Source: Phenylobacterium montanum (lineage in GTDB: Bacteria; Pseudomonadota; Alphaproteobacteria; Caulobacterales; Caulobacteraceae). Taken from it: DNA of 64,000 bases. Location of the stretch: positions 2,884,501 through 2,948,500 of the forward strand of contig NZ_CP073078.1 in NCBI RefSeq assembly GCF_018135625.1, in the 5' to 3' direction. The notes under the pieces were generated by a model that saw nothing but the letters and a program-made list of their open reading frames with translations, did not search any database and was not told where the DNA came from. The translations under genes and the position numbers were made by a program. Shown in pieces: positions 9,243 through 18,358 of the stretch. Positions within the stretch are counted from its first letter, which is position 1, and every line of letters begins with the position of its first letter.

Positions 9243-10672
9243 GTCAACGCCTTGCCGGGGTCGAAGTTGGCGGTGTCGTACTTGATCCCTCTGCGCAGCA
9301 TCTCGTCGAGGCAGCGGGGCCGAAGGCCAGAGGCGCGGAACTCGCCATGCACATTGCCGTCGGCGTCGGTGTGGGTGCGATGGAAGGCGAAGATCTCCTG
9401 CATCTGCACCACATTGCCTTCCATGCCGGTGATCTCGGTGATCGAGGTCACCTTCCGCTTGCCGTCGGACAGGCGCATGGCCTGGACGATCAGGCCCACG
9501 GCGGAGGCGATCTGGCCGCGAATGGATTCGGCCGGCAGCTTCATGCCCGACATGGCCACCATCTGCTCCAGGCGGGTGATGGCGTCGCGGGGGGTGTTGG
9601 CGTGGATGGTGGCCATCGAGCCTTCGTGGCCGGTGTTCATGGCCTGGAGCATGTCGAAGGCCTCCTCGCCGCGCACCTCTCCCAGGATCACCCGGTCGGG
9701 ACGCATGCGCAGGGCGTTCTTGACCAGCTCGCGCTGGCGGATCTCGCCCTTGCCCTCGATGTTCGGCGGACGGGTCTCCATGCGCACCACGTGTGGCTGC
9801 TGCATCTGCAGCTCGGCCGCATCCTCGATGGTGATCACCCGTTCCTTCTCGCCGATGGCCTTGGAGAGGGCGTTCAAGAGCGTGGTCTTGCCCGAGCCGG
9901 TGCCGCCGGAGATGACGGTCGAGGTGCGCGCCTTCACGGCGCCGTGCAGGAATTCGGCGGCGCAGGCCGGCATGGCCCCGAACTGGACCAGGCGGTCGAG
10001 GTCGAACGGCTTCTTGGAGAACTTGCGGATCGAGACCACCGCCCCGTCGAGGGTGATGGGGGCGATGGCGGCGTTGACCCGGCTGCCGTCCGCCAGGCGC
10101 GCATCGACCATGGGCGAGGATTCGTCGATCCGCCTGCCGACACCGGAGACGATGCGATTGACGATCCGCAACAGGTGGTCGTTGTCGCGGAAGCGGACGC
10201 CGGACAGTTCCAGTTCACCTCGCCGCTCGACATAGACCTGGAACGGGCCGTTGATCAGGATGTCGGCGATGCTGTCGTCGCCCAGCAGGGGCTCGATCGG
10301 GCCAAGGCCGACCATCTCGTCGAACACCGAGGCGCCCAGGGCGTCGAGTTCGTTGGTGTTCAGGGCCAGGCGCTCGGTCTTGGCGAAGTCGGCCACGAGG
10401 TTTCGGACCTCGCGCCGCATCTGCCCGTCCTCGAGCTTGTCCAGCTTGGAGAGGTCCAGTTCGTCGATCAGTTTCGAGTGCAGCTTGAGGCGCACGTCCA
10501 GCATGCTGTCGCTGGGCGGCGGAGTCTGGGCGTTGCGCACCACCGGCGGGGTCGGCGGCGGCTGGGGCGCCGGCGTAGCGAGCGGCTGGGACGTCAGCGT
10601 GCTGGCCGGATGCTCCGGCGCTGCGGGCTGGGCGGGGGCGGCCGGGGTGTGGCGGAAGCTGAACCGGCTCAT
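9239..10672 (-). CDS. cpaF: Tad pilus assembly ATPase CpaF
   Basis: A secretion ATPase of the PilT/VirB11 superfamily that powers pilus extension and retraction, 477 aa. A Pro/Ala-rich N-terminal tail (about residues 10-55) precedes the ATPase core. Walker A is GGTGSGKTT at residues 256-264; the Asp box (VITIEDAAEL), the Walker B region (RPDRVILGEVRGEEAFD) and the His box (GHEGSMATIHAN) follow in order. ATG 10672 overlaps the cpaE stop in an ATGA arrangement; the longer frame up to 10819 is antisense-like extension within cpaE. Confidence 0.94.
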   Translation of the reverse strand: MSRFSFRHTPAAPAQPAAPEHPASTLTSQPLATPAPQPPPTPPVVRNAQTPPPSDSMLDVRLKLHSKLIDELDLSKLDKLEDGQMRREVRNLVADFAKTERLALNTNELDALGASVFDEMVGLGPIEPLLGDDSIADILINGPFQVYVERRGELELSGVRFRDNDHLLRIVNRIVSGVGRRIDESSPMVDARLADGSRVNAAIAPITLDGAVVSIRKFSKKPFDLDRLVQFGAMPACAAEFLHGAVKARTSTVISGGTGSGKTTLLNALSKAIGEKERVITIEDAAELQMQQPHVVRMETRPPNIEGKGEIRQRELVKNALRMRPDRVILGEVRGEEAFDMLQAMNTGHEGSMATIHANTPRDAITRLEQMVAMSGMKLPAESIRGQIASAVGLIVQAMRLSDGKRKVTSITEITGMEGNVVQMQEIFAFHRTHTDADGNVHGEFRASGLRPRCLDEMLRRGIKYDTANFDPGKALT

Positions 10673-11838
10673 CGGGAGGCCTTGCTGCGCTGTTCGGGCT
10701 CGACTTCGACGGGTGCGAGGAAGTCCACGAGGGCGATCACGTCCTTGACGATCTTGGAGCGTGGCCGGTGCTGGCTGATGGCGCCGCCCAGATTGACCGA
10801 GCAGGCGGCGGCCTCCCAATCCGAGGTGATGGCGCCGTCGACCTTGCGGCCAAGGGCCTTCTCCGCCTCGGCGCGCGAGGGCGCAGGACCGAACACCCGG
10901 GCGGCCATGCGGTTCAGCACAATACGCGGGCGTCGGCCCGAGGGCAGCTCGGCTTCGACCTCGGAAGTCAGGGCGCGGGCGGAAAGCAGCGCCGGCACGG
11001 TCAGCTCGGAGACCAGGATCACCTCGTCCGAACCGGCCAGGACGTCGGCGGTCCAGGGCTGGCGATGCCGCGGCAGGTCGATCAGGATGAAGTCATAGAC
11101 CTCGCAGGCTACTTCCAGCAGGCGGCAGACCGCGGCGGGGGTGACCTTGGAAAAGCCGTGCGGATCGCGCGGGGCGGCGAACAGGTCGAAGCCTGCGCCC
11201 GAGGGCAGGCCAAAGGCCTCCAGCACCGCCGCGTCGATGCGCTCGGGCGTGGCCGCGGCCTCGGCCAGGCGCATGTTGCCCGGCACGCCCAGATAGGCGC
11301 TGGCCGCCCCGTCGGCGAGGTTGAGATCGAACAGCGCCACCCGGCCGGCGTTGCGGGCCGCCAGGCCGCAGGCCAGCTCGATGGCCAGGGTGGTGCCGCC
11401 GGAGCCGCCCACCGCCCCCATCACGCTCCAGCAGCGCGATTGGTGCGTCGGCGTAGGCGCGGCCACCGAAACATTGAGCAGCGGCGCGGCGGCCCGGGCC
11501 AGCTCGATCGCCGACAGCGGCCACGAGAGCACGTCGCTGCGCTCCAGCCGGAACAGAGCCCGGGCCAGGGCGGCGGGCAGATGCTCGCCCAGGAAGATCG
11601 CTGCGGGCGGGCGGCGCCAGGCGGCCATCCCCTCGACCAGCCGGGCCAGGGCGCCCGGATCGGCGGCCTGGGTCTCGATCAGCACCAGGTCCAGGGTCTC
11701 GGGCGCGATGGACGGCGCAACCAGGGCGGCGGCGTCCAGGCTTTCGACGGCGGCGCCGGGAAAGGCCTGTGCGGCCAGGGAACCGAGGGCCTGGCCCACG
11801 GTCAGGATACGAGACTTGGACAAGAGGGGGGCGCTCAT
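10669..11838 (-). CDS. cpaE: Pilus assembly protein CpaE (ParA/MinD-like)
   Basis: A 389-aa protein with an N-terminal atypical receiver-like domain (about residues 1-125) and a C-terminal MinD/ParA-type ATPase domain. The deviant Walker A begins at about residue 140 (GAVGGSGGTTLAIELA) and the later segment DFILIDLPRH is the Walker B. The P-loop lacks the usual GKT lysine pair (GGSGGTT), as in several CpaE proteins, so ATP use may be altered. In Caulobacter CpaE places the pilus secretin at the pole. It lies 11 bp after cpaC. Confidence 0.9.
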   Translation of the reverse strand: MSAPLLSKSRILTVGQALGSLAAQAFPGAAVESLDAAALVAPSIAPETLDLVLIETQAADPGALARLVEGMAAWRRPPAAIFLGEHLPAALARALFRLERSDVLSWPLSAIELARAAAPLLNVSVAAPTPTHQSRCWSVMGAVGGSGGTTLAIELACGLAARNAGRVALFDLNLADGAASAYLGVPGNMRLAEAAATPERIDAAVLEAFGLPSGAGFDLFAAPRDPHGFSKVTPAAVCRLLEVACEVYDFILIDLPRHRQPWTADVLAGSDEVILVSELTVPALLSARALTSEVEAELPSGRRPRIVLNRMAARVFGPAPSRAEAEKALGRKVDGAITSDWEAAACSVNLGGAISQHRPRSKIVKDVIALVDFLAPVEVEPEQRSKASR

Positions 11839-11849
11839 GAGCTGTGCAC

Positions 11850-13196
11850 TCAGGGAATCTGGGGCAGGGTCTTGTGGGACTTGCTGGGCTTTTCGGTGAT
11901 GCCGGCCAGGATCAGGTCGATGGCGCTCGGCTCATCCGCCGACTTCAGAGGATCGGGCAGGTCGTCGAGGTGATCCACCGGCGCGATCAGGTGCGGGGTG
12001 ACGATGATGACGAGCTCGGTCTGCTGGTGCTGCCAGTTGCTGGAGCGGAACAGGGTCCCCAGCACTGGCAGGTCGGCCAGGCCCGGAACCTGGCTCACTG
12101 CGTCGGAATAACCCTGCTGGAACAGGCCGGCGATGGCGAAGCTCTGGCCGTCTCGCAACTCGACCACGGTGGCCGCGCGGCTGACGGTCAGGCCCGGCAG
12201 GGTGAAGTTGTCGATGCGGATCGAGTGGGACTGGTCGAGCTGGCTGACTTCGGGGGCGACCTTCAGTTTGATCTGGCCGTTGTCCTGCAGATAGGGCGTG
12301 ACGTTCAGCTTCACCCCGAATTGGCGGAACTCGATGGTCACCTGGTTCAGCGCCTGGGGCACCGGATAGGGGAACTCGCCACCAGCCAGGAAGCTGGCCT
12401 CCTCGCCGGACATGGCGACCAGGTTCGGCTTGGCCAGGGTGCGCACCACCCCCTTCTGCTCCAGGGCCTGCAGCGTCAGGTCGACCTGGGTGGAGCCGAC
12501 ATTGGTGCCGATGCTCAAGGCTCCGGCCGGGTTGAGGCCGCTTACCAGGCCCGTGCCGGTGCTGAAATTGATGCCGTGGGCGGGGCTCTGAGCCGAGATG
12601 TTGAAACCCATGTCCTTGAGCGAGGTGCGGCTGGCCTCGATGACCCGGACATCGACGCGGATCTGCTTGGCCGCCAGCACCTGGACCTCGTTGGTCACGG
12701 CCTTGGGGGCGTAGCGCTCGGCGATGGCGCCGGCGCGTTCGGCGACCTGCATGGTCGAGGCGACGCCCCTGAGCAGCACGCCGTCGGCGAAGCTGGCCAC
12801 CTCGATATGCTCGCCCGGCAGGGCCTGGTTCAGATCGGCTTGCAGGGCGGCGACGTCATGGCCGATACGCACGTCGATCACCTGGGCCAGGTGGTGCTGG
12901 CGGTCGTAGATCAGAAGATTGGTGGCCCCGATCGCCTTGCCCCGGATGTAGAAGCTGCGGTCCGTGGTGGCCACCAGCTGCAGCATGTCCGGCTGGGCGA
13001 CCACGATCTGGCTGACCGGATAGTCCAGGCGGAAGCCGGCGGACTTGTCCTTGGCCACGAACACGCTGCGCGGGCTCTCCTGGCTGTCGATCGCGCCTTC
13101 GGTGGCGGCGCGGGCGGCGGGAGCCGCGAGCGCCAGGAGGGCGCAGCCGGCGGCGATGGCCGCAGAGCGGCCGAAAAGGTGGATCATTGGGCGCAT
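11850..13196 (-). CDS. cpaC: Tad pilus secretin CpaC (RcpA)
   Basis: The outer-membrane channel of the Tad pilus, 448 aa. It has a signal peptide (cleavage after AARA near residue 31), an N-terminal pilus-secretin domain with the SAGFRLDYPVSQIVVAQP strand, a BON-type segment, and a C-terminal secretin domain including VRTLAKPNLVAMSGEEASFL and the VPGLADLPVLGTLFRS signature. ATG 13196 is preferred over TTG 13199 because it overlaps the cpaB stop in a TGATG arrangement. Confidence 0.93.
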   Translation of the reverse strand: MRPMIHLFGRSAAIAAGCALLALAAPAARAATEGAIDSQESPRSVFVAKDKSAGFRLDYPVSQIVVAQPDMLQLVATTDRSFYIRGKAIGATNLLIYDRQHHLAQVIDVRIGHDVAALQADLNQALPGEHIEVASFADGVLLRGVASTMQVAERAGAIAERYAPKAVTNEVQVLAAKQIRVDVRVIEASRTSLKDMGFNISAQSPAHGINFSTGTGLVSGLNPAGALSIGTNVGSTQVDLTLQALEQKGVVRTLAKPNLVAMSGEEASFLAGGEFPYPVPQALNQVTIEFRQFGVKLNVTPYLQDNGQIKLKVAPEVSQLDQSHSIRIDNFTLPGLTVSRAATVVELRDGQSFAIAGLFQQGYSDAVSQVPGLADLPVLGTLFRSSNWQHQQTELVIIVTPHLIAPVDHLDDLPDPLKSADEPSAIDLILAGITEKPSKSHKTLPQIP

Positions 13197-14095
13197 CAAA
13201 ATCCCGCTCCGGCCTTGTCGAAGGCCACGGACTGCTTGGTGGCGACCTCGCCCTGAACGACGGTCACGGTGGCCTGGACGGGTTCGGTCGGCTTGGAGGC
13301 GGCGCGCTTGCCGGCCGGCTTGCCCGAGCCTGAGATGGTCGGAGCCTCGCCGCCGATCAGGGCCTTGACCGGTGCCATGGCCTGCTCGCCGGTGCGGCGC
13401 AGGGCCAGGGACAATGAGCCGGTCTGCGCCGCCAGGGCCAAGCGCACGGCATCCTGGGCGCTGACCTCCAGCGTCGAGGTGCGGGCCACCACCGCCTGGG
13501 TCGTAGTCGGGTTGGCGTTCTGATCGACGCCCAGCACCCGCACGTCCTGCAGCACCACCTCGGAGGCGATGCGGCGGGTGGCGGGCGACGAATTGGTCCC
13601 GGCGGGGGTGACGTCGCGGGTCAGCACCACATCCACCCGGTCGCCCGGCATGACGTGGCCGCCGCCGCCGGAGACGTCGGTCACGCCGATGGTGTAGGCG
13701 CGCATGTTGGGATCAATCAGGGCGGCCAGGGTCTGGCGCTCGCCGGGACCGGTGATCTTGCCCGGCAGGATCGGATCCTGGGGCGCGAAGTCGGCCAGGG
13801 CCAGGGGCACGCCGCCCGGCTGGCCCATCAGATCATTGACCGAGGCGAAGGCTCCAGGAGGCGCGGTGGCGGCCGGCAACTTGATCACCTTCAGATAACG
13901 GGCGTCGAGCTTGGAGCCATAGGAGATCGGGACAGAAGCCACGACCACGGAGACGCCGTCGCTGACGGCAGGCTTGATCGCTGCGGGGCTCTGGGCGTGA
14001 GCCGGATGGGGCGGCATCCAGATGCGAGCGACGAAGACCGCGCCGACCGCAAACACCGCCGAGGCTCCCAGACTGATGATGGTGGCGGACCGCAT
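13196..14095 (-). CDS. cpaB: Tad pilus assembly protein CpaB (RcpC)
   Basis: A 299-aa periplasmic protein with an N-terminal membrane anchor (about residues 5-25) and an SAF/RcpC domain (VVASVPISYGSKLDARYLKVI, then the PGDRVDVVLTRDV strand). It modifies or supports the secretin pore. GGAG precedes the ATG. It is the first gene of this six-gene operon; the upstream 274 bp must hold the operon promoter and that of the divergent decarboxylase. No pilA or cpaA precedes it, unlike the canonical Caulobacter pil locus. Confidence 0.9.
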   Translation of the reverse strand: MRSATIISLGASAVFAVGAVFVARIWMPPHPAHAQSPAAIKPAVSDGVSVVVASVPISYGSKLDARYLKVIKLPAATAPPGAFASVNDLMGQPGGVPLALADFAPQDPILPGKITGPGERQTLAALIDPNMRAYTIGVTDVSGGGGHVMPGDRVDVVLTRDVTPAGTNSSPATRRIASEVVLQDVRVLGVDQNANPTTTQAVVARTSTLEVSAQDAVRLALAAQTGSLSLALRRTGEQAMAPVKALIGGEAPTISGSGKPAGKRAASKPTEPVQATVTVVQGEVATKQSVAFDKAGAGF

Positions 14096-14369
14096 GGCGC
14101 TCCAAAGGGCAAAGCCGATGTTGAGGCTAAAGGCTGTCGCACCCCCATTGAGGCGCCTTTAAGAACTAACCTAAACGACGATGAACCACGTCGCTCAACC
14201 GACAGGCATTGTTGAGGAATCCAATTTTTCGGGAAATCGGCTGGGGCTTTGACCAGGGCCGCTCTTGAGGCTACAGCCGCGGCGTGTAGCCGCGGCAAAG
14301 CTCGTTATTCCTTAAACGGCGATTAACCGCACCCACCGCCTCTGGAGTCCGACACAGGTAAGGGTCTAG

Positions 14370-15839
14370 ATGACCTCGTCGAGCCGGGAGCCCCCTTTGA
14401 CCACCAGCCTGGACCCCGATGACTGGGACGCTGTGCGGGCCGAGGGCCATCGCATGCTGGACGACATGCTGGACCACCTGCAGGGCCTGCGCGGCCAGCC
14501 GGTATGGAGGCCGATTCCGCAAGCCGTGCGGGACAGCTTCCACGAGCCGCCTCCCGCAGGGCCGACGCCGCTGGGCGACATCCACCGGGACTTCCTGACC
14601 CGGATTCTGCCCTATGGCAGCGGCAATCTGCACCCCGGTTTCATGGGCTGGGTACAGGGTGCGGGCACCCCCTATGGCATGCTGGCCGAGATGCTGGCGG
14701 CGGGGCTGAACGCCAATCTCGGCGGGCGCGACCATGTGCCGATCGCGGTCGAGCGCGAAGTGGCCGGGTGGATGCGCGACCTGATGGGCTTTCCGGGAAC
14801 CGCGGGCGGACAATTCGTCACAGGCGCCTCGATGGCCAATTTCATCGGCGTGATCCTCGCTCGCACCCGCGCCCTGGGCGCGGCGTCACGCCGCAGCGGC
14901 CTGCAGGCCAGACCCGAGCGTCTGACGGCCTATGCCTCGCCAGGCGCCCATGCCTGCGTCGCGCGGGCGATGGAGATGGCCGGGCTGGGCACCGACCATC
15001 TGCGCCTCGTCGACGTGGACGAGGATCACCGGGTCGATCCCCGCGCCATGGCCGAGGCGATCTCACGCGACCGGGCGCGGGGCCTGACCCCGTTCCTGAT
15101 CGTCGGCAACGCCGGGACGGTGGACGTGGGCGCAGTCGACCCCCTGGACGCCCTGGCCGAGCTCGCCGCAGCCGAGGGCTGTTGGTTCCACGTAGACGGG
15201 GCCTATGGCGCCCTGGGGGTCGTAGCCCCGACTGTCGCGCCCATGCTGAGGGGGATCGAGCGGGCCGACTCGGTCGCCTTCGACTTCCACAAGTGGGGCC
15301 AGGTCCCCTATGACGCCGGCTTCATCCTCGTGCGCGACGAGGCTGAGAGCTACGCCGCCTTCAGCCAGGTCCCCGCCTACCTGTCGCGGGAGAGCCGCGG
15401 TCTGGCCGCCGGCGCCTGGTGGCCCTGCGACACCGGGCCGGACCTGTCGCGCGGCTTTCGCGCGCTGAAGACCTGGTTCACGCTGCGGGCGGTGGGCGCC
15501 AACGCCCTGGGCGAGATGATCGACCGCAGTTGCGCCCTGGCGCGCGAACTTGGGGACATGGTCGCCGCCGAGCCCGAGCTGGAACTGCTGGCCCCAGTGC
15601 AACTGAACATCGTCTGCTTCCGCTATCGCTGCGCCGAGCCCGACCGGGTCAACCCGCACATCGTCGCCGACCTGCAGGAGGCGGGCCTGGTGGCGCCGTC
15701 CCTGACCCGGGTCAACGGCCACGCCGCGATCCGCGCCGCCCTGTTCAACCACCGCACGGAGCGAAGCGACATCGAAACCCTGGTCGCCCAGGTGCTGGAG
15801 TTCGGCCGCCAGGCCGTGCAGGCGGAGGCCGCCGAGTGA
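14370..15839 (+). CDS. PLP-dependent group II amino-acid decarboxylase
   Basis: A pyridoxal-phosphate decarboxylase of the aromatic-L-amino-acid/glutamate decarboxylase superfamily, 489 aa, cytosolic. The PLP lysine is K308 in DFHKWGQ, the cofactor Asp/Ala segment is HVDGAYGA (about 272), and the substrate-loop region HPGFMGWV lies near residue 90. It is coupled by a GTGA overlap to the ATP-grasp gene, suggesting that the amine or amino acid handled here is also a substrate of an ATP-dependent ligase. The exact amino acid cannot be read from sequence. Confidence 0.85.
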   Translation: MTSSSREPPLTTSLDPDDWDAVRAEGHRMLDDMLDHLQGLRGQPVWRPIPQAVRDSFHEPPPAGPTPLGDIHRDFLTRILPYGSGNLHPGFMGWVQGAGTPYGMLAEMLAAGLNANLGGRDHVPIAVEREVAGWMRDLMGFPGTAGGQFVTGASMANFIGVILARTRALGAASRRSGLQARPERLTAYASPGAHACVARAMEMAGLGTDHLRLVDVDEDHRVDPRAMAEAISRDRARGLTPFLIVGNAGTVDVGAVDPLDALAELAAAEGCWFHVDGAYGALGVVAPTVAPMLRGIERADSVAFDFHKWGQVPYDAGFILVRDEAESYAAFSQVPAYLSRESRGLAAGAWWPCDTGPDLSRGFRALKTWFTLRAVGANALGEMIDRSCALARELGDMVAAEPELELLAPVQLNIVCFRYRCAEPDRVNPHIVADLQEAGLVAPSLTRVNGHAAIRAALFNHRTERSDIETLVAQVLEFGRQAVQAEAAE

Positions 15840-17053
15840 GCGCCCATCCTCTCGACCCCGCCGCCCCCGACGCCTCGATCGGACTGACCGCCCTGGCGCG
15901 CATGGCCTTCGAGGGCGTGGACCAGCAGCCCCTGTTCGCCCGCCTGATCGAGCGCGCCGAGGGCGGCGACGCCGTCGCGCTGATGGACCTGGCGACCATG
16001 CTGCTCTTGAACAGCCAGACCGAGAACGGGCTGAATGTGCAGGCCCAGGCCCTGGCCGCCCAGCGCATCTATCGACGGCCCTCGCCTGTGGCCGGAGGCT
16101 CGCCCCTTCGCGTGCTGGCGATCATGACCGCCGGGGACATGATGGCCAACACGCCGCTGGACTTCCTGCTGGCCGGAGCCGACGCCGAGCTGATCAGCCT
16201 CTATGTCGACGCTTCTGGCGCCCTGCCCGATCCCCTGCCCGGGCACGATATCGCCTTCCTGGCCATCGGCGAATCCGAGGCTAACCAGCCGGTGCTGCGG
16301 GCGCTCGCCCCGCGCCTCGCCGCCTGGCCGAAACCGCTCCTGAACGCCGACGCCCTGAAGATCGCCAGCTTGACCCGCGACGGCGCCTGCGCCCTGCTGG
16401 AGGGCGCCGAGGGCCTAGTCGCCCCTGCCGCGGCGCGGCTGGACCGGTCGCAGATGCAGGCTCTCGCCGACGGCGCCCTGGCGCCCGCGGACGTGCTGCC
16501 CGGAGCCGCCTGGCCGCTGATCGCCCGGCCGATCGGCTCGCACGCCGGGACCGGCCTGCTCAAGCTGGACGCGGCCACCGCCGTGGCCGCCTATCTGGCC
16601 GAGCAACCGGCCGAACGGTTCTACCTTTCGCCGTTCATCGACTATTCGGGGCCGGACAGCCTGTTCCGCAAACATCGGATCGTGGTGATCGAGGGCCGGC
16701 CGTTCGTCTGCCACATGGCGGTCTCGCCGCGATGGATGGTGCATTACCTGAACGCCGACATGCTGGAGAACGCCAGGAACCGTGAGGAAGAGGCGCGCTT
16801 CTTCGCCGAGTTCGACGCCTTCGCCGCCCGCCATGCGGCGGCGTTCCAGGCCCTGCACCAGCGCCTGGGCCTCGACTATTTCGGCATAGACAGCGGCGAG
16901 ACCGCGGACGGGCGGCTCTTGGTGTTCGAGGTCGATGTGGCCATGATCGTGCACGACATGGATCCGCCGGATCTGTTCCCCTACAAGAAGCCGCAGATGC
17001 GGAAGGTGTTCGACGCCTTCCAGGCGATGCTGAAGCGGCGGGCGGCGGTTTAG
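15836..17053 (+). CDS. ATP-grasp domain protein coupled to the decarboxylase
   Basis: A 405-aa protein that I do not recognise as a named enzyme. The start GTG 15836 overlaps the decarboxylase stop (GTGA); the longer frame to 15419 lies inside that gene. Residues about 1-75 are helical and resemble Sel1/TPR-type repeats (GGDAVALMDLATMLL). The C-terminal half looks like an ATP-grasp fold: RPIGSHAGTGLLKL, then FYLSPFIDYSG, and near the end a metal/ATP-binding strand LLVFEVDVAMIVHDMD. ATP-grasp enzymes join a carboxylate to an amine or thiol, so with its neighbour it may form a small peptide or amide. Function is inferred. Confidence 0.65.
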   Translation: MSAHPLDPAAPDASIGLTALARMAFEGVDQQPLFARLIERAEGGDAVALMDLATMLLLNSQTENGLNVQAQALAAQRIYRRPSPVAGGSPLRVLAIMTAGDMMANTPLDFLLAGADAELISLYVDASGALPDPLPGHDIAFLAIGESEANQPVLRALAPRLAAWPKPLLNADALKIASLTRDGACALLEGAEGLVAPAAARLDRSQMQALADGALAPADVLPGAAWPLIARPIGSHAGTGLLKLDAATAVAAYLAEQPAERFYLSPFIDYSGPDSLFRKHRIVVIEGRPFVCHMAVSPRWMVHYLNADMLENARNREEEARFFAEFDAFAARHAAAFQALHQRLGLDYFGIDSGETADGRLLVFEVDVAMIVHDMDPPDLFPYKKPQMRKVFDAFQAMLKRRAAV

Positions 17054-17123
17054 ACTTCGCCCCTTCCGTCGACCCGGCGGCGTCCCCAAATGCACAGGAA
17101 ACCGGCCGAAAGCAGGATCCCCC

Positions 17124-17810
17124 ATGTCCAAGACCATCGTCGTCATCGGGTTCGGGCCTGGGGTTTCCAACAGCGTCGCCGAAAAGTTCGGCGCCGAGGG
17201 CTTTTCCGTGGCCTTGGTCGCGCGCAACGCAGAGCGCCTGGCCGCGGGCGTCGCGGCGCTGAAGGCCCGGGGCGTCGCTGCGGCCGCCTTCCCCGCCGAC
17301 GCCGGCGATCCCCTTGCCCTGCGCGCGACGATCCGGGCCGCGCAGGCCGAACTCGGGCCCATCAGCGCCTTGCATTGGAACGCCTATGGCGGGGAGCCGA
17401 TCGATCTCGCGACCACCGATCCGGCGAAGATCGCCCGGGTGTTCGACATCCCCATCATCGGCCTGTTGTCCGCCGTGCAGGAGGCGCTGGAGGACCTGAA
17501 GGCGGCCGGCGACGGCGCCGTCCTGATCACCAATGGCGCGTTCGGCGACATCACCCCGATGATGGACCGCTTCGCCACCAGCCTGAACGCGGTCGGTCTC
17601 GCCCTGGGCAACGCGGCAAAGGACAAGCTGGCCGGCCTTTTGGCCGAGCGGCTAAAGGGCGAGGGCGTGCATGTGGCCGAGGTGATCATCGGCGGCGGGG
17701 TCAAGGGCACGGCCACGGCCGGCGACCAGGGAATCGACCCGGCCGACATCGCCGAGGCCTTCTGGCGGCTCTACCAGGGCCGGAGCGAAATTCGCGCCCG
17801 GGTGCCGTAG
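17124..17810 (+). CDS. SDR-fold oxidoreductase-like protein
   Basis: A 228-aa Rossmann-fold protein of the short-chain dehydrogenase/reductase superfamily. The nucleotide-binding start IGFGPGVSNSVA and the ARN/ER segment after strand 2 fit NADP binding. Unusually, the YxxxK catalytic motif is not found where expected (the region reads LNAVGLALGNAAKDKL), so it may be a non-canonical or non-catalytic member. AGGA precedes the ATG. It is convergent with the cupin gene; a short GC hairpin lies between them. Confidence 0.8.
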   Translation: MSKTIVVIGFGPGVSNSVAEKFGAEGFSVALVARNAERLAAGVAALKARGVAAAAFPADAGDPLALRATIRAAQAELGPISALHWNAYGGEPIDLATTDPAKIARVFDIPIIGLLSAVQEALEDLKAAGDGAVLITNGAFGDITPMMDRFATSLNAVGLALGNAAKDKLAGLLAERLKGEGVHVAEVIIGGGVKGTATAGDQGIDPADIAEAFWRLYQGRSEIRARVP

Positions 17811-17812
17811 GG

Positions 17813-17828
17813 GCGCGGCTGGCCGCGC
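17813..17828. terminator. GC-rich hairpin between convergent genes
   Basis: Arms GCGCGGC and GCCGCGC meet around a 2-bp centre directly after the SDR stop codon and before the convergent cupin stop. There is no clear T-run on either side, so an intrinsic terminator is only possible. Confidence 0.25.
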
Positions 17829-18200
17829 TCAGTTCTCCTTCTGTAGCTCCACCACCATCACCTCGATCGGCTTGTCGCCGACATTGACGTCCTGGTGCAG
17901 GGTCCCCGGCGGGTTGGAGGGCAGCCAGTAGGCGTGGCCGGTCTGCCATTCGTGCGTCTCGCGCGCGCCGCTCTGCTCGAGGATCTGCATGGTCCCGCCG
18001 GTGAGGGCGATGATCACCCGCGGGTGCTCGTGCCGGTGAAAGGGCAAGGGATCGTGGGGTAGAACCAAGGATTTCCAGACCTTGACCTCGGCATTGTCGA
18101 ACTGCGGCTCGCGCCCGGTCTTGCCGGCGGTCTGGGCGGCCGCGAACCCGGCGGCGAAGGCGGCTGCGAGCAGGCCCGCAGTGATGATGAACCGTTTCAA
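17829..18200 (-). CDS. Secreted cupin-domain protein
   Basis: A 123-aa protein with a signal peptide (hydrophobic residues about 4-20, cleavage near AAAQ) and a single small beta-barrel cupin domain. The metal-type motif is visible as FHRHEHPRVIIALTGG. The start is an uncommon TTG at 18200, well supported by GGGAGGG six bases upstream. Single-domain cupins bind small molecules or metals; a periplasmic role is inferred and no substrate can be named. Confidence 0.8.
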   Translation of the reverse strand: MKRFIITAGLLAAAFAAGFAAAQTAGKTGREPQFDNAEVKVWKSLVLPHDPLPFHRHEHPRVIIALTGGTMQILEQSGARETHEWQTGHAYWLPSNPPGTLHQDVNVGDKPIEVMVVELQKEN

Positions 18201-18358
18201 GGCTTCCCTCCCTGGCGCGCAGGCATTGTCCGGCGGCGCCGGGCACGGTCAACGAACAGTTTTGACCGCTCGCAAAGGGGGGGCGATTGCGCCCGGCCTC
18301 GCTTCCGCGTCACGCCGGCTCGCGCTATTCCGTGAAGCCTGGGATGGAGATTTGCGGC

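Noticed and set aside
8040-10235. Plus-strand frame of 731 codons across tadB/cpaF
   Set aside because: Antisense shadow of conserved pilus genes; composition is His/Gly/Gln-rich and not protein-like.
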